A stretch of DNA of 25,871 nucleotides from an uncultured Prevotella sp. (lineage in GTDB: Bacteria > Bacteroidota > Bacteroidia > Bacteroidales > Bacteroidaceae): the NCBI GenBank assembly GCA_937898715.1, contig CALEKA010000036.1:1-25871 (forward strand), given 5' to 3'. How positions within the stretch are numbered: the first letter of the stretch is position 1; the number at the start of each line of letters is the position of its first letter. Positions 20,875-25,871 of the stretch are shown here, in pieces. The notes under the pieces are model-generated. The model did no database searches, was not told the DNA's origin, and saw only the letters and a list, made by a program, of their open reading frames with translations. Position numbers and translations under genes: made by a program.

Positions 20875-21588
20875 ATGACACAGAATCACCCCCCCCACCT
20901 ACCCGTCGACGGAGGTATCATCCACGAACCCGCCTTGGTAGTATTCAGTGGTGGTCAAGACTCCACTACTTGCCTGTTTTGGGCAAAGAAGCACTTCAAA
21001 GAAGTATATGCGCTGAGTTTCGTCTACGGACAGAAGCATGCTCACGAAGTAGACATTGCAGAAGACATTGCACGCAAGGCTGGTGTACACTTCGATAAGA
21101 TGGACACTAATTTTATCAGCAGCCTTGCCCACAACTCTCTGACCGATAGTAGCATCGTGATGGATCAGGTAAAGCCTGCCGATGGTCCTCCCAATACGTT
21201 CGTGCCCGGTCGCAATCTTTTCTTTCTAAGCATTGCAGCCGTTTACGCTCGCGAGCACGGCATTCGCCACATCATCACAGGTGTTTCGCAGACCGACTTT
21301 TCGGGCTACCCCGACTGCCGCGATTCATTTATCCGCTCACTCAACGTTACGCTCAACCTCGCCATGGAGGAACAGTTTGTCATCCACACTCCCTTGATGT
21401 GGATAGACAAGTGTGAGACGTGGGCATTAGCCGACGAACTGGGTGTGCTCGACCTCGTAAGATATCGTACGCTGACTTGCTACAACGGCGTAGTGGGCGA
21501 TGGCTGTGGCCACTGTCCTTCGTGCAAACTGCGTCGTGAGGGCTTGGAAGCCTATCTCGCGCTTAAAGAGAAAATGCAATCTAAATAA
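20875..21588 (+). CDS. queC: 7-cyano-7-deazaguanine (preQ0) synthase QueC
   Basis: 237 aa, typical length. An ATP-pyrophosphatase (PP-loop) motif LVVFSGGQDSTTCLFWA lies near the start, then the substrate region (GVSQTDFSGYPDCRDSF) and a C-terminal zinc site GDGCGHCPSCKLR. It converts 7-carboxy-7-deazaguanine with ammonia and ATP to preQ0. It starts 54 nt after the transporter gene and ends 26 nt before queF; the three form one operon. The earlier steps (GTP cyclohydrolase, QueD, QueE) are not in the window. Confidence 0.95.
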   Translation: MTQNHPPHLPVDGGIIHEPALVVFSGGQDSTTCLFWAKKHFKEVYALSFVYGQKHAHEVDIAEDIARKAGVHFDKMDTNFISSLAHNSLTDSSIVMDQVKPADGPPNTFVPGRNLFFLSIAAVYAREHGIRHIITGVSQTDFSGYPDCRDSFIRSLNVTLNLAMEEQFVIHTPLMWIDKCETWALADELGVLDLVRYRTLTCYNGVVGDGCGHCPSCKLRREGLEAYLALKEKMQSK

Positions 21589-21614
21589 CCCTTCCCCACC
21601 CTATACACATAAAA

Positions 21615-22070
21615 ATGAGAGAAGACTTACACCTCAACGCCTTAGGGCGTAAGACGGAATACAAGAGTGACTACGCTCCCGAAGTGCTTGAAACCTTTGT
21701 CAACAAGCATCCCGACAACGACTACTGGGTGCGCTTCAATTGTCCAGAGTTTACGAGTTTGTGCCCCATCACGGGTCAGCCCGACTTTGCCGAGATACGC
21801 ATCTCTTACCTCCCCGACCACTTAATGGTGGAGAGCAAGAGCCTGAAGCTTTACTTATTTAGCTTCCGCAACCACGGCGACTTCCACGAGGACTGCGTAA
21901 ACGTGATTATGAAGGACTTGATCAAACTCATGAATCCGAAATATATCGAAGTTACGGGTCTCTTCACCCCGCGCGGTGGCATCAGCATCTATCCTTATGC
22001 CAACTACGGACGCCCTGGCACGAAGTATGAGAAGCTGGCGGAGTATAGACTGCAGCAGCATGACTTATAA
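21615..22070 (+). CDS. queF: NADPH-dependent preQ0 reductase QueF (short form)
   Basis: 151 aa, the unimodular QueF type. The catalytic Cys and Asp lie in FTSLCPITGQPDFAEI, and the QueF signature motif is VESKSLKLYLFSFRNHG. Later FHEDCVNVI and VTGLFTPRGGISIYPY are also typical. It reduces the nitrile of preQ0 to the amine of preQ1, the likely ligand of the pseudoknot upstream of the operon, which would give product feedback. It is the last gene of the operon and is followed by AT-rich short repeats and a bidirectional hairpin. Confidence 0.95.
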   Translation: MREDLHLNALGRKTEYKSDYAPEVLETFVNKHPDNDYWVRFNCPEFTSLCPITGQPDFAEIRISYLPDHLMVESKSLKLYLFSFRNHGDFHEDCVNVIMKDLIKLMNPKYIEVTGLFTPRGGISIYPYANYGRPGTKYEKLAEYRLQQHDL

Positions 22071-22129
22071 TAAGTATTAAGTATAAAGTATTAAGTATTA
22101 AGTAATAAGTAACAAGTAATAAGTAATAC
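22071..22129. repeat. AT-rich short tandem repeats after queF
   Basis: About 60 bp of degenerate AAGTATTA/AAGTAATA units between the queF stop and the terminator hairpin. Likely replication slippage; no gene or motif seen. Confidence 0.7.
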
Positions 22130-22145
22130 CACTTTCGCCTTAACT

Positions 22146-22200
22146 AAAGCGGGCAGACACGCTATTCCTCAAACAGAGGAGTAACGAGTCTGCCCGCTTT
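22146..22200. terminator. Long hairpin between convergent queF and tcdA
   Basis: AAAGCGGGCAGAC (22146-22158) and GTCTGCCCGCTTT (22188-22200) form a perfect 13-bp stem. An inner ATTCCTC/GAGGAGT stem (one G-U pair) has loop AAACA. The stem ends provide short A and T tracts for both directions, so it is probably a bidirectional terminator. Confidence 0.75.
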
Positions 22201-22237
22201 GCGATATAAAAATCTAAGATATAAAGGGAAAGAAGCA

Positions 22238-23047
22238 TCAAGCCTCAGCCTTGATAGCATCCTGCATGATCATACCAGCGATGGTGAAACCAAAGATGGC
22301 GGTGATGTGGGAAAGGCTACCATTGATTTGAGCTTTCGAGCTGCACCACTCATGGTTGAGGAGCTCTGGATCGCCAGGACCATGTTCGGCCTTCGGACAA
22401 AGGCAAGCGGCTGTGCCACAAGCATGGCTCTGCCCCAAGTTGGGAAGAAGTTCCTCGCTATAGACGCACTTAAACTTGCGCGAGGGGAACGTCTTGTGGC
22501 TCTTAAATCTGCGACGAAGCGCTGCGCCGAGCGGACAGCCCTTGACTTTCCAAAACTCTGCCACGCTTACCTTAGTAGGGTCCATCTTAAGGGCAGCCCC
22601 CATCGATGAGAAGAACTTGGCCTTCGTGCGGCATGCATTGAGGATGAGCAATGCCTTGTCTTGCAGAGAGTCGATAGCATCGACTATGTAGTCGTACTTC
22701 TCTATTTCAAACTCATCGGCCGTAGCCTCCGTATAGATCTTCTGGAGGGCTACTATCTCAGCCTTAGGGTTGATGCTTAGCAAGCGCTGCTTGAGTGCTT
22801 CCACCTTGACCATACCCACCGTCTGCATGGTGGCCATGATTTGGCGGTTGACGTTGGTGATACACACGCGGTCGGAGTCGACTATGGTCACATGGCTTAT
22901 GCCCGAACGCACAAGGCTCTCGGCACACCAACTACCCACACCGCCTACGCCGAAGATGATTACGCGCTTCTCAGCCAGGCGGTCCATGGCCTCATTGCCC
23001 AGCAAACGCTCCGTACGATTGTAAATAGCCTTTTCTATACTTCCCAT
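22238..23047 (-). CDS. tcdA: tRNA threonylcarbamoyladenosine dehydratase (TcdA/CsdL)
   Basis: 269 aa, an E1/ThiF-like adenylating enzyme. The nucleotide-binding motif is VIIFGVGGVGSWCAESLVRSG, then HVTIVDSDRVCITNVNRQ (conserved D and NxNRQ) and YDYIVDAIDSLQDK. The C-terminal IFGFTIAGMIMQDAI is also typical. It catalyses the ATP-dependent cyclisation of t6A37 to ct6A37 in tRNAs. Neighbouring queuosine genes are also tRNA-modification genes but are on the opposite strand. Its start overlaps the end of the HAD gene by 13 nt, so the two are co-transcribed. Confidence 0.9.
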   Translation of the reverse strand: MGSIEKAIYNRTERLLGNEAMDRLAEKRVIIFGVGGVGSWCAESLVRSGISHVTIVDSDRVCITNVNRQIMATMQTVGMVKVEALKQRLLSINPKAEIVALQKIYTEATADEFEIEKYDYIVDAIDSLQDKALLILNACRTKAKFFSSMGAALKMDPTKVSVAEFWKVKGCPLGAALRRRFKSHKTFPSRKFKCVYSEELLPNLGQSHACGTAACLCPKAEHGPGDPELLNHEWCSSKAQINGSLSHITAIFGFTIAGMIMQDAIKAEA

Positions 23048-23736
23048 CTGCTTGCTATGTGTTTGAAGTTATGAGCCAAGTCCATCATGGAGGGCAACAC
23101 GAGGTTTGCCCCCTCGCTCGAGAGAGCCTCGACGGGGAGGGGCCCAGTATTGACAGCCACGGTGAATATGCCTGCTGCCACTGCGGCACGCACGCCGAGA
23201 GGTGCATTCTCTACCACCATTGCTTCGCTGGCCTTCACACCTGCCTTTTGTAGTCCCATGAGGTAAGGTTCGGGGTTGGGCTTTCCGTGCTTCACGTCCT
23301 TGCTCGATACGATGAGTTCGGGAGAGAAGAATCCGGGATAGTTGTGATCCAAGCGATCGAGCAAAGATTTCTGTCCGCTTCCGGTCACCACCACAATGGT
23401 GAGCCCTGCGCGCTTCACCTCCTCAAGCACCTGCTGAGCACCAGGCATTTTGGGAGCTTCGGGACAGGCATTAAACAGCCGGCACTTCTCCTCATAGATC
23501 TGCTGCACCTCCTCGGGCGTAGCATCACGATTCCAGTATCGGTGTGTCAGAATGTTGATGGTAGCCTCGCCCGTACGTCCTTCGTGCATGTAGGCTTCTT
23601 CGGGTGTCATGGCAAGTCCGAACTCGGTGCACACCTTTGCCCATGAGTTGGCATGATTGGGCATGGAGTCGAAAAGCACACCGTCCATGTCGAAAAGCAC
23701 GGCCTTGAGGGTCGGTTTCGTAATGTCTTGAGTCAT
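23035..23736 (-). CDS. HAD-family phosphatase, beta-phosphoglucomutase-like
   Basis: 233 aa. Motif I is VLFDMDGVLFDS (nucleophile and acid Asp near residues 16 and 18), followed by a helical cap (residues about 25-90). Motif II is VVVTGSG, motif III is KHGKPNPEPYL (Lys) and motif IV is MVVENAPLGVRAA, where Glu and Asn replace the more common Glu-Asp. It is a cytoplasmic sugar-phosphate phosphatase or mutase type; the substrate cannot be named. It overlaps tcdA by 13 nt and is separated from pgi upstream by a strong terminator. I see no obvious promoter of its own in the short gap. Confidence 0.8.
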   Translation of the reverse strand: MTQDITKPTLKAVLFDMDGVLFDSMPNHANSWAKVCTEFGLAMTPEEAYMHEGRTGEATINILTHRYWNRDATPEEVQQIYEEKCRLFNACPEAPKMPGAQQVLEEVKRAGLTIVVVTGSGQKSLLDRLDHNYPGFFSPELIVSSKDVKHGKPNPEPYLMGLQKAGVKASEAMVVENAPLGVRAAVAAGIFTVAVNTGPLPVEALSSEGANLVLPSMMDLAHNFKHIASRWEV

Positions 23737-23750
23737 AGAGTTAGTATACG

Positions 23751-23825
23751 AAATAAAAACGCAGCAAACGAGTTGGCAAGCGCTTCCACCCCCTTCAAGA
23801 GGGGGAGCGCTTGCTAACTCGTTGC
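23751..23825 (-). terminator. Strong terminator after pgi
   Basis: A roughly 20-bp stem (outer arms 23764-23784 and 23806-23825, with one bulge and one G-U pair) is continued by an inner CCCCCT/AGGGGG stem around TCAAG (23789-23805). On the minus strand it is followed by GCTGCGTTTTTATTT. Confidence 0.9.
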
Positions 23826-23854
23826 TATTTATGATTTAATCTATGCGCCGAGGC

Positions 23855-25201
23855 TTAGAGCTTTGCCTTAATAGCAGCAGTCTCCTTCTCGTAGCCCGGT
23901 TTTCCCAAGAGAGCGAACATATTCTTCTTATAAGCTTCTACACCCGGCTGGTTGAAGGGATTCACTTCGAGGAGCAAACCGCTGATGCCACAGGCACGCT
24001 CGAAGAAGTAGATCATCTGACCCAAGTGGTACTCATCCAGTCGCTCTACCACGAGGCGCATGTTGGGCACGCCACCATCTACGTGGGCAAGCTGAGTACC
24101 GAGTTCAGCCATCTTGTTCACCTCGTCTACGCGCTTACCTTCGAGGAAGTTCAAGCCATCGAGATTCTCGTCATCATGAGGGAAGAGCACCTTGTGTTCA
24201 GGATTTTCGATAGATACCACAGTCTCGAAGATGGTGCGTTCGCCCTCCTGAATCCACTGACCCATAGAGTGGAGGTCGGTAGTGAAGTCGACAGCAGCGG
24301 GGAAGATACCCTTGCCATCTTTACCCTCGCTCTCGCCGTAGAGTTGCTTCCACCATTCGTTCATGTAGTGGAGTTTGGGCTGGAAGTTGACGAGGATTTC
24401 GGTCTTCTTACCGCCAGCATAGAGAGCATTGCGCACAGCAGCATACTGCTCGGCAGGATTCTCTGCGAAGGGAACTTCGGGAGCGGTGAGTTTCTCCATA
24501 TCGGCAGCCCCCTTTACGAGGGCTTCGATGTCGAAACCAGCGCATGCGATAGGCAGGAGACCTACGGGAGTGAGCACAGAGAAGCGTCCACCCACGTTGT
24601 CGGGGATGATGAAGCTCTTATAGCCTTCCTTGTCGGCTGTGACGCGAGCTGCGCCCTTCTTAGCATCGGTCACGGCAACGATCACCTTGCGGGCCATCTC
24701 AATGCCACGCTGTTCTTCACACTGCTTGCGGAGCAGACGGAAGGCCAGAGCAGTCTCGGTAGTAGTACCGCTCTTTGAGATATTGATTACGCCAAACTTA
24801 CGACCTTTGAGATACTGAGTAAGTTCATAGAGATAATCCTCGCCAATATTGTTGCCAGCGAAGAGCATGATAGGATTCTTACCATCATTGGTGAGCCATT
24901 CGAAGCTATTTCCGAGAGCCTCGATTACGGCACGTGCACCGAGGTAGCTACCACCGATACCAGCCACCACGATCGTATCGCAGTTTTCACGAAGCACCTT
25001 AGCAGTAGCCTTCAGATCTGCCAAGTGTTCGGGAGTGATTGACGATGCGAGGTGCATCCAACCGAGGAAGTCGTTACCAGCGCAGGTACCATCTTCCAAT
25101 GCCTTTTGTGCGGCTTTCACACGGGGTTCGAGTGCCTCTACGGCACCAGCTGCGAGAAACTGTGCAGCCTTGTTCACTTCTAAGCGAATGTTGTTGCTCA
25201 T
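23855..25201 (-). CDS. pgi: Glucose-6-phosphate isomerase
   Basis: 448 aa from the ATG at 25201; the frame extends upstream to 25240, but that lies upstream of the predicted transcription start. Motifs include VAGIGGSYLGARA, INISKSGTTTETALAFRLLR (sugar-phosphate binding), VGGRFSVLTPVGLLPIAC, NPAEQYAAVRNALYAGGKK and LYGESEGKDGKGIFP (catalytic Glu region). The length fits the short bacterial form. It interconverts glucose-6-phosphate and fructose-6-phosphate in glycolysis. It has a well-matched promoter 30 nt upstream that is part of an 86-87-bp repeat array, and a strong terminator. Confidence 0.95.
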   Translation of the reverse strand: MSNNIRLEVNKAAQFLAAGAVEALEPRVKAAQKALEDGTCAGNDFLGWMHLASSITPEHLADLKATAKVLRENCDTIVVAGIGGSYLGARAVIEALGNSFEWLTNDGKNPIMLFAGNNIGEDYLYELTQYLKGRKFGVINISKSGTTTETALAFRLLRKQCEEQRGIEMARKVIVAVTDAKKGAARVTADKEGYKSFIIPDNVGGRFSVLTPVGLLPIACAGFDIEALVKGAADMEKLTAPEVPFAENPAEQYAAVRNALYAGGKKTEILVNFQPKLHYMNEWWKQLYGESEGKDGKGIFPAAVDFTTDLHSMGQWIQEGERTIFETVVSIENPEHKVLFPHDDENLDGLNFLEGKRVDEVNKMAELGTQLAHVDGGVPNMRLVVERLDEYHLGQMIYFFERACGISGLLLEVNPFNQPGVEAYKKNMFALLGKPGYEKETAAIKAKL

Positions 25202-25237
25202 TGTTGTGTATATATGTCTTAGTTTGTTTTGCGGGGG

Positions 25238-25268
25238 CAAAGTTAGTGCAAACCGAATGCACTACAAA
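25238..25268 (-). promoter_or_regulatory. pgi promoter
   Basis: Minus strand: -33 TTTG (plus 25265-25268), a 19-bp spacer and TAACTTTG (plus 25238-25245), an exact TAnnTTTG match. The start near 25231 leaves about 30 nt before the ATG at 25201. The -33 element overlaps one arm of a perfect 11-bp hairpin (25259-25269 with 25288-25298). Confidence 0.8.
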
Positions 25269-25550
25269 GGAAAAAACTCGTTTTTTGCTTTGTAGTGCTG
25301 AGGTGCCGCCTAACTTGGGCGAAGCCAAAGTTAGTGCAAGGCGAGAGAAGAAGCAAGGAAAAAACTTGTTTTTTGCTTCTCTTCCGAGCCGCCGCCTAAC
25401 TTGCGCGAAGCCAAAGTTAGTGCAAGGCGAGAGAAGAGCAAAGGAAAAAGCTTGTTTTTTTGTTTCTCTTCCGAGCCGCAGTCTAACTTGCGCGAAGCGA
25501 AAGTTAGTGCAAGGCGAGAGAAGAAGCAAGGGAAAAACTTGTTTTTTACC
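25238..25550. repeat. 86-87-bp tandem repeat array upstream of pgi
   Basis: Units start at 25311, 25397 and 25484, with a diverged leading unit from about 25238 that contains the pgi promoter. Each unit has a CTAACTTG...CAAAGTTAG inverted repeat, GTGCAAGGCGAGAGAAG, and an A-run/T-run hairpin. Each carries a minus-strand -7 box (plus 25326-25333, 25412-25419 and 25499-25506; the last has one mismatch) with CTTG or TTTG 19-20 bp upstream. Translation of the array gives repetitive peptides, so it is not a gene. Confidence 0.85.
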
Positions 25551-25560
25551 TATTCCCCAT

Positions 25561-25608
25561 CAGTTCCGGGGGCGACGCGTCCTCGCGTCGGCTTTACCAG
25601 GAATCAAG
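25561..25608. repeat. Dispersed palindromic repeat, copy C
   Basis: Core CGACGCG-TCCT-CGCGTCG (25573-25590), preceded by CAGTTCCGGGGG as in copy B (CAGTTCTGTGGG) and followed by a GGAATCAAGA-type tail like copy A. Confidence 0.7.
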
Positions 25609-25723
25609 ACCTACCAACTTATCTCCTCGCGCGCGCGTATCATTCAATTTTTCTCTCATAATGCCTACATCCCTCACTAAATATGCGTATCTCTCTCATA
25701 TTCAGCCATTTCAATAATGCAGT

Positions 25724-25746
25724 TGCCTACACTTTGCTTGCACTAT
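25724..25746. repeat. 23-bp dispersed repeat, copy 2
   Basis: Matches 10524-10546 at 21 of 23 positions, in the same orientation. Confidence 0.6.
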
Positions 25747-25825
25747 GCTTGCATTATGCCTACGTTCCCCATGCCCATACACTTTTCTCAAATCAAAGGG
25801 AGAAGGGAAGAATAACTTATTCAAG

Positions 25826-25849
25826 TTTCGGATTTAGAATGGGCGGGCT
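25826..25849. repeat. 24-bp dispersed repeat, copy 2
   Basis: Identical to 10330-10353 and in the same orientation; it is followed by AAAGCCCA near the right edge of the window. Confidence 0.8.
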
Positions 25850-25871
25850 GAAAGCCCAATGATATTCATAG

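Larger units (their letters stand above)
25202..25871. other. Repeat-rich gene-free right end
   Basis: 670 bp with the pgi promoter, the 86-87-bp array, palindromic repeat copy C, a CG-alternating tract (25628-25640) and two dispersed repeats shared with 10330-10546. No gene is seen. Confidence 0.7.

Noticed and set aside
25202..25240. Upstream start for pgi giving 13 extra residues
   Set aside because: The predicted transcription start (about 25231) lies within or after it, and the extra residues do not look like family sequence. MSNNIRLEV at 25201 fits.
25039..25680. A 213-codon plus-strand open frame with repeated peptides across the array upstream of pgi
   Set aside because: It begins inside pgi, runs antisense to it and then through the 86-87-bp tandem repeats. 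The peptide repeats simply reflect the DNA repeat, with no recognisable domain or start signal.

Overview
The window looks like a chromosomal segment of a Bacteroidales bacterium, most likely Prevotellaceae or a close relative. The reasons are the PUR/DUF3276 protein, the DUF4923 lipoprotein, a Bacteroidota-type TonB-dependent receptor, a surface lipoprotein with an acidic export signal, the LptE-TPR-SecG order, and promoters of the Bacteroidota type (-33 TTTG, -7 TAnnTTTG). Shine-Dalgarno sites are largely absent. I see no transposase, prophage, CRISPR array, tRNA or rRNA.

Layout. 1-2,300 (minus): a beta-helix surface lipoprotein and a small dimeric alpha/beta-barrel (ABM-like) protein. 2,538-4,198 (plus): an AraC-type regulator fused to a NifX/NifB-like metal-cluster domain with a His/Cys tail, followed by a C_GCAxxG_C_C redox protein. 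4,293-8,932 (minus): a cold-shock-domain/TPR protein and a TonB-dependent receptor. 9,300-9,968 (plus): a DUF4923 lipoprotein. 9,969-11,156: a 1.2-kb gene-free stretch full of repeats. 11,157-14,260 (plus): a PUR-family nucleic-acid-binding protein, ribosomal protein L25, peptidyl-tRNA hydrolase, an Hsp15-like S4 protein and an uncharacterised PIN/NYN-like protein. 14,466-17,593 (plus): a sigma-54 activator, LptE, a TPR-like protein and SecG. 17,821-19,926 (plus): an uncharacterised membrane protein and a membrane-anchored ComEA-like HhH protein. 20,098-22,070 (plus): a queuosine operon (precursor transporter, QueC, QueF). 22,238-25,201 (minus): TcdA, a HAD phosphatase and glucose-6-phosphate isomerase. 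25,202-25,871: repeats.

How genes work together. L25, Pth and the S4 protein all act on ribosomes or peptidyl-tRNA. LptE and SecG serve envelope assembly and secretion. QueC makes preQ0, QueF reduces it to preQ1, and the transporter probably salvages such precursors. Just before the transporter ATG sits an H-type pseudoknot with the layout of a class-I preQ1 riboswitch.

The strongest items for a second look are: (1) the AraC-NifX-like fusion with its redox partner; (2) the preQ1-like pseudoknot and its structured leader; (3) an 86-87-bp tandem repeat array upstream of pgi in which every unit carries a promoter-like sequence aimed at pgi; and (4) a dispersed palindromic repeat with three copies in gene-free gaps. 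All calls come from reading the sequence; no database search was run.
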